From Oscillospiraceae bacterium (GTDB lineage: Bacteria > Bacillota > Clostridia > Oscillospirales > Acutalibacteraceae): a stretch of DNA of 64,000 nt. Shown piece after piece: positions 33,747 through 42,100 of the stretch. A model generated the notes under the pieces. That model was not told the DNA's origin. It searched no databases and worked only from the letters and a program-made list of their open reading frames with translations. Positions within the stretch are counted from its first letter, which is position 1; the number at the start of each line of letters is the position of its first letter. The stretch is from positions 81,296 through 145,295 of the forward strand of contig CACWPS010000002.1 of assembly GCA_902762875.1 (NCBI GenBank), in the 5' to 3' direction. Both the position numbers and the translations under genes were made by a program.

Positions 33747-33762
33747 CAGCCCACGGCGGGTT
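33747..33762. mobile_element. attR core of the cwlD element
   Basis: CAGCCCACGGCGGGTT contains the 12-bp core shared with attL. On the element side GTAGTATTGGCTAAC precedes it. This is an imperfect inverted copy of GTTAACTAATACTATAG next to attL, so the joined circle would have a symmetrical attP. Confidence 0.9.
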
Positions 33763-34321
33763 TGACGGCGGAGCGGTGGCGCCCGACGGTACTGTTGAAA
33801 AGGACATAAATTTAAAGATTGCCCTTACCCTAAAGGATTTTCTAAAGCAAAGCGGCTTTAGAGTTATAATGACGAGGGAGAGCGATGTTTCAACCGACGA
33901 TGTTGAAACTGATAAGATTGCAACCCGCAAAAAAAGTGACCTTAAAAACCGCTTGGAGCTTATGAGAGATAATCCGAATGCAGTTTTTGTGAGCATCCAC
34001 CTTAACAAATTCACAACCTCGGCGGCGAACGGCTCCCAGGTGTTTTACAGCGCAAAACAAGAGGACTCCAAGGTGCTTGGCGACTGCATACAAAAATCTA
34101 TCGTTAAACTTTTACAGCCCGAAAATACAAGGGTCAACAAGCAGGCCACCAGCAGTACCTATCTTCTCTACAACGCCACCGTCCCCGCTGTGCTGGTGGA
34201 ATGCGGGTTTTTAAGCAACACCGCCGAGCTTAAAAGGCTTAAGGACGAGGAATACCAGAAGAAAATGGCATTTTCGATTTTTTGCGGAATAATAAGCTTT
34301 TATTCCGATAGCAGTATATAA
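33751..34321 (+). pseudogene. cwlD: cwlD 3' segment (Amidase_3 catalytic domain)
   Basis: From the core the frame reads HGGFDGGAVAPDGTVEKDIN, then GFRVIMTRESDVS, RLELMRDNPNAVFVSIHLNK and VPAVLVECGFLSNTAEL, the zinc-binding His, Glu and His and the catalytic Glu region of Amidase_3. Only the H of the first zinc ligand lies in the shared core; D-A-G is in the 5' fragment. Joined to 14173-14315 the frame has 714 bases (237 residues), the length expected of CwlD. The radA ATG follows 17 bp after the stop. A spurious upstream TTG start exists inside the element but would give no signal peptide. Confidence 0.93.
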
Positions 34322-34338
34322 TATTTAGGAGAATTAAA

Positions 34339-35703
34339 ATGGCAGGAAAAAGTAAAACGGTATATGTCTGCACCGAGTGCGGCTTTGAAAGCCCGAAATG
34401 GATGGGCAAATGCACCGAGTGCGGGGCGTGGAATACTATGGAGGAGGATGTGCGGCTGCCGCAGAAAGCGGCGGTAAGCGCAGTAAAGCCCGTCCACTCC
34501 TTTTCGGCAAGACCGCTTTCAGAAATCAGCGCCGACGATGAGCACAGGTTTGTCACCGGTATTTCCGAGCTTGACAGGGTTTTAGGCGGCGGAATTGTAA
34601 AGGGGTCTGTGGTGCTTTTGTCGGGCGACCCGGGTATCGGTAAATCCACAATCCTTTTGCAGGTCTGCTCCGCTTTGCAGGACAAGCTTGACATACTTTA
34701 TGTATCGGGCGAGGAATCTGCTATACAAATAAAGCTCCGCGCAAGGCGCATAGGTGTCGACAGCGACCGAGTCTCTGTTATGACTGAAACCGATGTTCAG
34801 ACCGTTTGCGAATATATAAACTCCGCAAAGCCGGGACTTGTGATTATCGACTCCATTCAGACTATGCAGCACAGCGACATCTCCTCTTCCCCCGGCAGTA
34901 TCGTGCAGGTAAGGGAATCTACAAACCTGCTCCTTAGAACGGGTAAAAGCCTTGATATCCCCATATTTATTGTGGGGCATGTAAACAAGGGGGGCGACAT
35001 TGCAGGTCCTAAGGTTATGGAGCATATTGTGGATACAGTGCTGTATTTCGAGGGCGAGCGCAACCAGTCCGGCAGAATTTTAAGGGCAATGAAAAACCGC
35101 TTCGGCTCCACAAATGAAATCGGCGTTTTTGAAATGACCGAAACGGGGCTTAGTGCTGTAGAAAATCCGTCGGCTATGATGCTGTCGGGCAGAATGAGCG
35201 ATGTTTCGGGCGGGTGCATCACCTGCATTATGGAGGGTACAAGACCAATTTTAGCCGAGGTACAGGGGCTTGTAACCGCAACCGGCTTCGGCAATGCAAG
35301 GCGCACCTCTGCGGGCTTTGATTACAATCGCTTAAATCTTATGCTTGCTGTCCTTGAAAAGCGGTTGGGTCTTTATTTTTCAAATCTTGACACCTACCTT
35401 AATATAGTGGGTGGCATCCGTCTTGACGAGCCCGCCGCCGACCTCGCCGTGGCTATGGCGCTGGTTTCGGGACTTCGTGATATACCCATTGACGAATACA
35501 CAGTAGCCTTCGGGGAAATCGGTCTTTCGGGGGAGCTAAGGTCTGTTCCCCGTGCCCAGTCCCGTGTTACCGAGGCGGCACGAATGGGCTTTAAAAGGTG
35601 TATTTTACCTAGAGCCTGTCTTAAGCAAATTACCAACTGTCCCGACTCAATCGAGCTTATCGGCGTCAGGCGGCTCTCCGAGGCTGTCGCCCTTATCAAG
35701 TGA
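34339..35703 (+). CDS. radA: DNA repair protein RadA
   Basis: The 454-residue protein has the N-terminal zinc finger CTECGFESPKWMGKCTECGA, Walker A SGDPGIGKSTILLQ (about 92-105), the RadA-specific MKNRFGSTNEIGVFEM (KNRFG) and a C-terminal Lon-like domain (about 280-454). RadA helps branch migration in recombination and transformation. AGGAG precedes the ATG. It follows cwlD closely, so the element insertion could lower its expression if they share a promoter. Confidence 0.96.
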   Translation: MAGKSKTVYVCTECGFESPKWMGKCTECGAWNTMEEDVRLPQKAAVSAVKPVHSFSARPLSEISADDEHRFVTGISELDRVLGGGIVKGSVVLLSGDPGIGKSTILLQVCSALQDKLDILYVSGEESAIQIKLRARRIGVDSDRVSVMTETDVQTVCEYINSAKPGLVIIDSIQTMQHSDISSSPGSIVQVRESTNLLLRTGKSLDIPIFIVGHVNKGGDIAGPKVMEHIVDTVLYFEGERNQSGRILRAMKNRFGSTNEIGVFEMTETGLSAVENPSAMMLSGRMSDVSGGCITCIMEGTRPILAEVQGLVTATGFGNARRTSAGFDYNRLNLMLAVLEKRLGLYFSNLDTYLNIVGGIRLDEPAADLAVAMALVSGLRDIPIDEYTVAFGEIGLSGELRSVPRAQSRVTEAARMGFKRCILPRACLKQITNCPDSIELIGVRRLSEAVALIK

Positions 35704-35820
35704 TTTTTCGGTAAAGTACGGGCATACCCCTTTAAGCGAATTAACCGTGCCGCAGTTGTTTAGCTGACAGTATCCGTCAGCCTGATATTTGCAGTTTTCG
35801 GCGCACCAAATAACACCCAA
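35647..35820 (-). CDS. Small cysteine-rich protein, convergent with radA
   Basis: A TTG-started frame of 57 residues reads GVIWCAENCKYQADGYCQLN, then NCGTVNSLKGVCPYF and an acidic tail ending DADKLD. The C-x3-C-x7-C ... C-P-Y-F pattern matches small Cys-rich proteins common in Clostridia, probably metal-binding. GGGGTGA lies 6 bases before the TTG. Its last 57 bp overlap the end of radA on the opposite strand. It is too short for routine ORF calling but the residue pattern is convincing. Confidence 0.7.
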   Translation of the reverse strand: MGVIWCAENCKYQADGYCQLNNCGTVNSLKGVCPYFTEKSLDKGDSLGEPPDADKLD

Positions 35821-35846
35821 GCAATTTCACCCCATAAGCTTTGCTT

Positions 35847-35877
35847 AAGCCGTGAGTAAAATCACGGCTTGGTTTTT
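35847..35877 (+). terminator. Terminator downstream of radA
   Basis: AAGCCGTGA and TCACGGCTT form a 9-bp stem with loop GTAAAA, followed by GGTTTTTG. Confidence 0.8.
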
Positions 35878-35938
35878 GCAATAATTATTATTGTGTTTTA
35901 GCCTTTCAATATTCATATGGAAAAATTTAAAAAATATG

Positions 35939-35975
35939 TTGACTTTAGCACGCTGATGTGATAAAATGCTAAAGT
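35939..35975 (+). promoter_or_regulatory. his operon promoter with candidate YerC operator
   Basis: TTGACT (35939-35944), 17-bp spacer and TAAAAT (35962-35967). A perfect 9-bp inverted repeat, ACTTTAGCA (35942-35950) and TGCTAAAGT (35967-35975), overlaps the -35 and the end of the -10. It lies 26 bp upstream of the gene for a TrpR-like repressor, so autorepression is likely. Confidence 0.75.
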
Positions 35976-36000
35976 ATTTTAATTCAGGAGTGCGTAAAAT

Positions 36001-36291
36001 ATGCATAAGCTTGATAAAGAAAGAATGAGCCTGCTTTACAAAGCGGTGCTCTCCCTTAAAACAGAGGAAGAATGTGCGGCGTTTTTCGAGGATGCCTGCA
36101 CCGTGCAGGAGACCGAGGCGATAGCCCAGCGAATAGAGGTTGCCTGTCAGCTAAACTGCGGCAAAAGCTATGTTGACATTAACAAAAGCACAGGAGCCAG
36201 CACCGCAACCATTTGCAGGGTAAGCCGTTGTTTAAATTACGGCAGCGGCGGCTACAAAACGGTAATCGGGCGTTTGGAGGAGAATAAATGA
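36001..36291 (+). CDS. yerC: TrpR-like regulator YerC/YecD
   Basis: The 96-residue helical protein has the TrpR-family HTH: ALSLKTEEECAAFFEDACTV-like start region, QETEAIAQRIEVACQL and SYVDINKSTGASTATICRVS. YerC proteins resemble the Trp repressor and are found next to his genes in Clostridia, where they probably sense histidine. It overlaps hisZG by 4 bp and is the first gene of the operon, which carries a palindromic operator. Confidence 0.92.
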   Translation: MHKLDKERMSLLYKAVLSLKTEEECAAFFEDACTVQETEAIAQRIEVACQLNCGKSYVDINKSTGASTATICRVSRCLNYGSGGYKTVIGRLEENK

Positions 36292-37850
36292 GCTTTGACG
36301 AGAGTATTTTAAAAAGCGACGAACGGGCGGTATATGAGCTTCGTGCCCTTTACAGGGAATATGGCTACAGCCAGTTTAAAATGAGCAAGTTTGAGGAGTA
36401 CGATTTATATTCCGAAAACAAGGATTTTTTGGTTTCGGACGGGGTAATAACCTTTAACGATACAAACGGCAAGCTGTTGGCCTTAAAGCCTGATGTCACC
36501 CTTTCTATTTTAAAGAATTTTAAGGATGAGGCGGGCAGTACCGAACGCCTTTACTACAACGAGAATGTTTACAGAATTTCCGAAACCTCACATACATACA
36601 AGGAAATTATGCAGACGGGCCTTGAATGTATAGGGGATATAAACGGCGATAGCGAGGCAGAGGTTATAATACTTGCCCTTAAAAGCCTTTCCCTTATAAG
36701 TAATGACTTTGTGCTGGACCTATCCCATGTGGGGCTTGTTTCGGCCTTGCTTGACGGCTTCGCTTTAGAGGGCACGCAAAGAAAAACCGCTCTAAATGCC
36801 ATAGTTGCCAAAAACGGCGATTTGTTAAAGGAAGTGTGCGGCGAGGAGCTTTTCGGCAGTCTTAAATGCCTTATTAAAAGCTTTAAAAACGCAAAGGATG
36901 CCCTTAGTGCGGTAGAAAAGATTTGCAATACCGATGAGGCTAAGCAATACGCCAAGGAGCTAAGCGACATCTACAACCGTGCGGAAAATGAGGGATTTGG
37001 CAGTAATATAAATATCGACTTTTCTATCGTTGACTCCGCCGCATATTACAGCGGAACGGTATTTAAGGGCTACATCGGCGGTGCGGAATCAAGGGTGCTT
37101 TCGGGCGGCAGATACGACGGTCTTATGCGCAAGATGGGCAGACGCTCGGGCGGTATAGGCTTTGCGGTATATCTTGATGCCCTTGAACGCACAGACGAGA
37201 AGGCAGAAACAGACAGCGGATATATAAATGTAGCCCTACCTAAAGGACGGCTTGGGGAAAAGGTTTATTCAATGTTTGAGAGTGCGGGCTTCCCCTGCCC
37301 CTCTATTAAGGAAAACAACCGCAAGCTGATTTTTGAAAACGAGGAATTGGGTCTTCGCTTTTTCTGGGTAAAGCCCTCCGATGTTGCTATCTATGTTGAG
37401 CGGGGTGCGGCGGATATAGGCGTTGCAGGTAAGGATATTCTGCTTGAATACGAGCCTGATGTTTACGAGCTGTTGGATTTGAAGCTTGGCATTTGCCGTA
37501 TGGCAGTTGCGGGCAAAAAGGGCTTTAAGGACGACACCTCTAAAACACTTCGTGTGGCCACAAAGTTTTCCAATATAGCAAGGCAGTACTACGCAGAAAA
37601 GTGCCGAGATATTGACATTATCCACCTTAACGGCTCTATTGAGATAGCCCCTATTTTAGGGCTTTCCGATGTTATTGTGGACATTGTGGAAACGGGTAAA
37701 ACCCTGCTTGAAAACAACTTAGAGCCCTTTGAAACCATAGTACCCATAAGCGCAAGGCTGATTTCAAACAAGGCAAGCTTTAAGTTTAAGGCAGAAAAAA
37801 TAGAAAAAATCAAAAAGGGACTTTTAGGTCTTACGGAGAATGAAAAATGA
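36288..37850 (+). CDS. hisZG: Fused HisZ-HisG ATP phosphoribosyltransferase
   Basis: The 520-residue protein joins a class II synthetase-like HisZ (about 1-300; ALKPDVTLSILKNF, RLYYNENVYRIS, VLSGGRYDGLM) to a short-form HisG (about 312-520; INVALPKGRLGEKVYSMF, GAADIGVAGKDIL, ADIVETGKTL-like DIVETGKTLLENNL). HisG condenses ATP and PRPP in the first step of histidine synthesis; HisZ carries histidine feedback control. They are normally two proteins. The fusion is continuous, without stop or frameshift, and the linker is only about 12 residues. Confidence 0.93.
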   Translation: MSFDESILKSDERAVYELRALYREYGYSQFKMSKFEEYDLYSENKDFLVSDGVITFNDTNGKLLALKPDVTLSILKNFKDEAGSTERLYYNENVYRISETSHTYKEIMQTGLECIGDINGDSEAEVIILALKSLSLISNDFVLDLSHVGLVSALLDGFALEGTQRKTALNAIVAKNGDLLKEVCGEELFGSLKCLIKSFKNAKDALSAVEKICNTDEAKQYAKELSDIYNRAENEGFGSNINIDFSIVDSAAYYSGTVFKGYIGGAESRVLSGGRYDGLMRKMGRRSGGIGFAVYLDALERTDEKAETDSGYINVALPKGRLGEKVYSMFESAGFPCPSIKENNRKLIFENEELGLRFFWVKPSDVAIYVERGAADIGVAGKDILLEYEPDVYELLDLKLGICRMAVAGKKGFKDDTSKTLRVATKFSNIARQYYAEKCRDIDIIHLNGSIEIAPILGLSDVIVDIVETGKTLLENNLEPFETIVPISARLISNKASFKFKAEKIEKIKKGLLGLTENEK

Positions 37851-39127
37851 TTAAGATTATGAAATACGACGAGGTTTCGCCCGAGGAAATATTCGCCCGA
37901 GGTACGGCGGCAACCGATGTTTCGGAAATTGTACGGGATATTATAGATAATGTAAAAGAGAACGGCGATAAAGCGCTTTATCAGTACTGCGAGAAATTTG
38001 ATAAGGCGAAATTATCCTCCCTTGAAGTAAGCAAAGAGGAAATTGACGAGGCGTTCGCTACGGTAGAGCCCCAATTTATCAAGATTTTAAAGCAAGCAGC
38101 GGAAAATATACGCAATTTTCACAAACAGCAGGTGCGCCAAAGCTTTATTTTAAACGGGGACGGCTATGTGACAGGTCAAAAAATCACCCCCATTGAAAAG
38201 GTGGGGCTTTATGTGCCCGGCGGCACAGCGGCCTATCCCTCTACTGTTTTAATGGACAGTATTCCCGCTAAAATTGCGGGCTGTGAGGAGATTTGCATTA
38301 CCACTCCCCCGTCGGCTGACGGCAAGGTTAATCCCGCAATACTTGCGGCGGCAAAAATAGCGGGGGTTGACCGCATCTTCAAAATAGGCGGAGCTCAGGC
38401 GGTAGCGGCGCTTGCCTACGGCACCGAAACAGTACCGAAGGTTGATAAAATTGTAGGCCCCGGCAACGCCTTTGTAGCCGAGGCTAAGAGACAGGTTTTC
38501 GGGCTTGTTTCAATAGATATGATAGCGGGACCCAGCGAAATTTTGGTAATTGCGGACGGCAAGAGCAATCCGAAGTTTGTGGCGGCGGATTTGCTCTCCC
38601 AAGCAGAGCACGATAAAATGGCATCGGCGGTGCTTGTGACCGACAGCGAGGAGTTAGCCGAAAAGGTTAGTGCCGAGCTTGAAAGGCAGATACCTTTGCT
38701 CCCCCGTGCCGAGATAGCCCGTATTTCCATTGATAACAACGGCAAAATCATAGTAGCCGACAATCTTTTTGATGTAATAGATGTGGCAAACGAAATAGCC
38801 CCCGAGCATTTGGAGCTTTCGGTTGATAACCCCTTCGATTACCTTGACAAAATAAAGAACGCAGGCAGTATTTTTATGGGCAGGTATTGCCCCGAGGCTT
38901 TGGGCGACTATTTTGCAGGGCCTAACCACACACTGCCCACCTCGGGCACGGCGAGATTTTCAAGTCCTTTATCGGTTGACGATTTCGTTAAAAAATCCCA
39001 GTACACCTATTATACTAAAGAAACGCTTAAAAAGTCTGCCGAATCGGTGGCTTTCTTTGCCGAGAAAGAGGGACTTTCCGCCCACGCAAGGAGCGTTACG
39101 GTGCGTTTTGAGGATGAAATAAAATGA
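37847..39127 (+). CDS. hisD: Histidinol dehydrogenase
   Basis: The 426-residue protein has VGLYVPGGTAAYPSTVLMDS, KIVGPGNAFVAEAKRQVFG, DMIAGPSEILVIAD and SQAEHD, the signature of HisD including the zinc ligands and catalytic Glu-His later at APEHLELSVDNP. It oxidises histidinol to histidine in two NAD-dependent steps. It overlaps its neighbours by 4 bp at both ends. Confidence 0.97.
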   Translation: MIKIMKYDEVSPEEIFARGTAATDVSEIVRDIIDNVKENGDKALYQYCEKFDKAKLSSLEVSKEEIDEAFATVEPQFIKILKQAAENIRNFHKQQVRQSFILNGDGYVTGQKITPIEKVGLYVPGGTAAYPSTVLMDSIPAKIAGCEEICITTPPSADGKVNPAILAAAKIAGVDRIFKIGGAQAVAALAYGTETVPKVDKIVGPGNAFVAEAKRQVFGLVSIDMIAGPSEILVIADGKSNPKFVAADLLSQAEHDKMASAVLVTDSEELAEKVSAELERQIPLLPRAEIARISIDNNGKIIVADNLFDVIDVANEIAPEHLELSVDNPFDYLDKIKNAGSIFMGRYCPEALGDYFAGPNHTLPTSGTARFSSPLSVDDFVKKSQYTYYTKETLKKSAESVAFFAEKEGLSAHARSVTVRFEDEIK

Positions 39128-40185
39128 GCAGATTTTTAAGCCAAAAATTAGCGGGGCTTGAAGCTTATGTCCCGGGTGAACAACCAAGGGACAAGCGCTA
39201 CATAAAGCTTAACACAAACGAATCCCCCTATCCCCCGCCCGCAGATGTTGTAAAGGCTGTAGGAAAGGCGGAGATTGAAGATTTACGGCTTTATTCCGAC
39301 CCCGAGTGCACCGTCCTTAAGGCGGCGTTAGCAGAGCAATACGGAGTAAACACAAAAAACATATTTATCTCCAACGGCTCAGACGAGGTTTTAAATTTTG
39401 CCTTTATGGCATACGGCGATAAGGGGGCGGTTTTCCCCGATATTACCTACGGCTTTTATTCGGTTTTCGCCGATTTGTACGGCATTAATGCCGAGGTTGT
39501 ACCGCTGAAAGAAGATTTTACGGTTTATATTAACGCTTTTTGCGGTAAAAACAGCCTTGTAGTAATAGCAAACCCCAACGCACCCACAGGTATCGCCTTA
39601 GAGCTTTTTGAAATTGAGAAAATCGTTTCTTCAAACCCTGACGGGGTTGTTATAATAGACGAGGCTTATGTGGATTTTGGGGCAGAGAGCGCTGTAAAGC
39701 TTACCGAAAAATATTCAAACCTGCTTGTGATTGAGACCTACTCAAAGTCCCGCAGTATGGCGGGGGCAAGACTTGGCTTTGCTTTTGCAAATGAGCAGAT
39801 TATCGAAGACCTTGAAAAAATAAAATACTCCACCAACCCCTACAATATTAACAGAATTACCCAGATTGCGGGGGCGGCGGCGCTTAATAATCAGGCGTAT
39901 TTTGACGAAAACTGTCACAAAATCGCCGTAACAAGGGAATATGTAAAAGAAGAGCTTATTAATTTAGGCTTTACGGTTACAAACTCCAAGGCGAATTTCC
40001 TATTTGCCAAAAGCGATAAAATAGGCGGTAAGGAGCTTTATTTATCCCTTAAGGAGCGTGGAGTTTTGATAAGGCATTTTGAAAGCGAGCGTATTAAGGA
40101 CTTTAACCGCATTACTATAGGAAGCCGTGAGGAAATGGAAATTTTCCTTAAAAATGTGCGTGAAATTATGGGAGGCAGGAAATGA
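39124..40185 (+). CDS. hisC: Histidinol-phosphate aminotransferase
   Basis: The 353-residue fold-type I PLP enzyme has IKLNTNESPYPPP, FISNGSDEVLNFAF, ANPNAPTGIAL, IIDEAYVDFG and the PLP-lysine region ETYSKSRSMAGARLGFAFAN. It converts imidazole-acetol phosphate to histidinol phosphate. Start and stop overlap hisD and hisB by 4 bp. Confidence 0.97.
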   Translation: MSRFLSQKLAGLEAYVPGEQPRDKRYIKLNTNESPYPPPADVVKAVGKAEIEDLRLYSDPECTVLKAALAEQYGVNTKNIFISNGSDEVLNFAFMAYGDKGAVFPDITYGFYSVFADLYGINAEVVPLKEDFTVYINAFCGKNSLVVIANPNAPTGIALELFEIEKIVSSNPDGVVIIDEAYVDFGAESAVKLTEKYSNLLVIETYSKSRSMAGARLGFAFANEQIIEDLEKIKYSTNPYNINRITQIAGAAALNNQAYFDENCHKIAVTREYVKEELINLGFTVTNSKANFLFAKSDKIGGKELYLSLKERGVLIRHFESERIKDFNRITIGSREEMEIFLKNVREIMGGRK

Positions 40186-40769
40186 GAACTGCGGAAATTA
40201 ACAGAAAAACCAACGAAACCGATATTAAGCTGAGGTTAAATTTAGATGGTACGGGAAAAAGTGAAATCAACACAGGCTGTGGTTTTCTTGACCATATGCT
40301 CACCCTTTTTACCCGTCACGGCGGCTTTGACCTTGCCGTTTCCTGCAAGGGGGACACAAATGTTGATTACCACCACACTGTGGAGGATATAGGCATAGCT
40401 TTGGGTGATGCTTTTAAATCGGCCCTCGGTGATATGCGGGGCATCACCCGCTATGGAAGCTTTATTCTTCCTATGGACGAGTCCCTTATTATGACGGCGG
40501 TGGATATTTCGGGCAGAGCGCATCTGTCCTACGGTTTAACAATCCCCGCCCAAAAGGTTGGAGATTTTGATACCGAGCTTACAGAGGAGTTTTACTTAGG
40601 ATTTGTCCGTCACTCGGCAATTACCTTGCACATTAAACAGCTTAGCGGCACAAACTCCCACCACATTATTGAGGGTGCCTTTAAGTCTGTTGCGAGAAGT
40701 CTTGCGGCGGCGGTTAAGATTGACGAAAACCGCAGGGATGAAATTCCGTCCACAAAGGGTGTGCTTTAA
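40182..40769 (+). CDS. hisB: Imidazoleglycerol-phosphate dehydratase
   Basis: The 195-residue monofunctional IGPD has GCGFLDHMLTLFTRHGGFDL, DYHHTVEDIGIALG and GTNSHHIIEGAFKSVARSLA, the two manganese-binding HHxxE motifs. There is no phosphatase domain, which fits the separate PHP histidinol phosphatase at the end of the operon. Confidence 0.97.
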   Translation: MRTAEINRKTNETDIKLRLNLDGTGKSEINTGCGFLDHMLTLFTRHGGFDLAVSCKGDTNVDYHHTVEDIGIALGDAFKSALGDMRGITRYGSFILPMDESLIMTAVDISGRAHLSYGLTIPAQKVGDFDTELTEEFYLGFVRHSAITLHIKQLSGTNSHHIIEGAFKSVARSLAAAVKIDENRRDEIPSTKGVL

Positions 40770-41390
40770 ATGATTGCAATTATTGACTACGGTGTGGGTA
40801 ACCTTTTTTCCCTCTCCTCTTCCCTAAAAGCAGTAGGAGCTGATGCGGTTATCACGGGGGAGCCCGAGCTTATAAAAAAGGCAGATAAGCTGATACTCCC
40901 CGGTGTAGGTGCCTTCGGCGACGCTATGGAAAAGCTTAAAGCCGACGGCTTAGACATACTTATAAAAGAGGAAACCGACAAGGGCAAACCGCTCCTTGGC
41001 ATCTGCCTTGGTATGCAGATGTTATTCCAAAAAAGCTATGAGTTTGGGGAGCATAAGGGATTAGGGCTTATAAAGGGCGAGGTTGTGCCTATGGAGGGCA
41101 GAATCCCGCAAAACCTCAAAATCCCCCATATCGGCTGGAATGCGCTGAAATTTAACGGCGACTGCCCGATTTTTAAGGACAATAAAGACGGTGATTTCGT
41201 TTACTTCGTCCATTCCTTTTATGCGGACGGCTGTAACGAGAGCGTTACCGCCACCACCGAATACGGTATTACCGTTACTGCGGCGGCGGCGAATAAAAAT
41301 GTTTTCGGCTGTCAGTTCCACCCCGAAAAAAGCGGCGAAACGGGGCTTAAAATTCTTAGTGCCTTTTGCGGCTTGGAGGCAAATAAATGA
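40770..41390 (+). CDS. hisH: Imidazole glycerol phosphate synthase, glutaminase subunit
   Basis: The 206-residue class I glutamine amidotransferase has IIDYGVGNLFSLSSSLKAVG, PGVGAFGDAM, LLGICLGMQMLF (nucleophile Cys) and GCQFHPEKSGETGL (catalytic His and Glu). It feeds ammonia to HisF. It starts immediately after the hisB stop. Confidence 0.97.
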   Translation: MIAIIDYGVGNLFSLSSSLKAVGADAVITGEPELIKKADKLILPGVGAFGDAMEKLKADGLDILIKEETDKGKPLLGICLGMQMLFQKSYEFGEHKGLGLIKGEVVPMEGRIPQNLKIPHIGWNALKFNGDCPIFKDNKDGDFVYFVHSFYADGCNESVTATTEYGITVTAAAANKNVFGCQFHPEKSGETGLKILSAFCGLEANK

Positions 41391-42100
41391 ACATTTTCCC
41401 TGCAATAGATTTATATGAGCACAAGGCGGTACGGCTTTTTAAGGGCGATTACGCCGAAATGACCGTTTACAGCGATAACCCCATAGAGATTGCCCGTGAT
41501 TTTGAGGCTAAGGGTGCAAAATATATCCATATAGTTGACCTAGAGGGGGCTAAAAACGGCGAGACCCCAAATTTTGAAATCGTAAAAGAAATTGCCCAAA
41601 ACACGGGGCTTTTTTGCGAGATAGGCGGCGGTATACGCAGTCTTGATACCGTTGAAAAGTACCTAAACGCAGGGCTTGACCGTGTTATCTTAGGCACGGC
41701 GGCGGTAAATGATGAGGCATTTTTGCGTGCCGCAGTTAGTAAATACGGCGATAAAATAGCGGTAGGGGTAGATATTAAGGATGGCTTTGTGGCGGTAAAG
41801 GGCTGGACCGAAAAATCCAGCTACAGCTGTTTTGATTTCTGCGAAAAAATGCGGAAAATAGGGGTTAAAACCCTTATTTGTACCGATATTTCAAGGGACG
41901 GCGCAATGAAAGGCACTAACCGTCAGCTTTATAAGGAGCTTTCCGAAAAATTTGATATGAACATCACCGCCTCGGGGGGAGTTTCAACCCTTGAGGATAT
42001 AAAAGCATTAAGAAGGCTCAACCTTTACGGCGCTATAATCGGTAAGGCGTACTATATCGGAGCAATCGACCTTGAAGAAGCATTGGAGGCGGCAAAATGA
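41387..42100 (+). CDS. hisA: ProFAR isomerase
   Basis: The 237-residue beta/alpha barrel starts NIFPAIDLYEHKAVRLFKGD and has HIVDLEGAKNGE, IGGGIRSLDTVEKYL and CTDISRDGAMKGTN, giving the two catalytic aspartates. It opens the ProFAR ring in histidine synthesis. 4-bp overlaps join it to hisH and hisF. Confidence 0.96.
   Translation: MNIFPAIDLYEHKAVRLFKGDYAEMTVYSDNPIEIARDFEAKGAKYIHIVDLEGAKNGETPNFEIVKEIAQNTGLFCEIGGGIRSLDTVEKYLNAGLDRVILGTAAVNDEAFLRAAVSKYGDKIAVGVDIKDGFVAVKGWTEKSSYSCFDFCEKMRKIGVKTLICTDISRDGAMKGTNRQLYKELSEKFDMNITASGGVSTLEDIKALRRLNLYGAIIGKAYYIGAIDLEEALEAAK

Larger units (their letters stand above)
14316..33750. mobile_element. 19.4-kb serine-recombinase element inserted in cwlD
   Basis: The element spans from the first core copy to just before the second (19,435 bp). 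The evidence is direct: matching att cores at both ends, a split host gene that rejoins in frame, a large serine recombinase as the last gene on the right, a visibly lower G+C content than both flanks, and no homology of gene content to the flanking operons. It also encodes a tyrosine recombinase. I recognise no relaxase, coupling protein, type IV secretion gene, phage structural gene or replication initiator. It is therefore best called a genomic island or mobilisable cargo element rather than an ICE or prophage. Cargo includes toxin/kinase, caspase-like, SLOG, XRE/ImmA, Hsp70/AAA and non-coding modules. Confidence 0.93.

Noticed and set aside
14316-33750. Integrative conjugative element or prophage
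   Set aside because: No relaxase, coupling protein, VirB4/VirD4-like ATPase, capsid, terminase or tail gene could be recognised among the frames.
33737-33750. TTG start making a separate amidase gene at the right junction
   Set aside because: The resulting protein would lack the signal anchor and the first strand of the domain; the frame is better explained as the 3' part of split cwlD.
38416-38929. Long minus-strand frames inside hisD
   Set aside because: They mirror a certain gene and lack ribosome-binding sites and domain signals.
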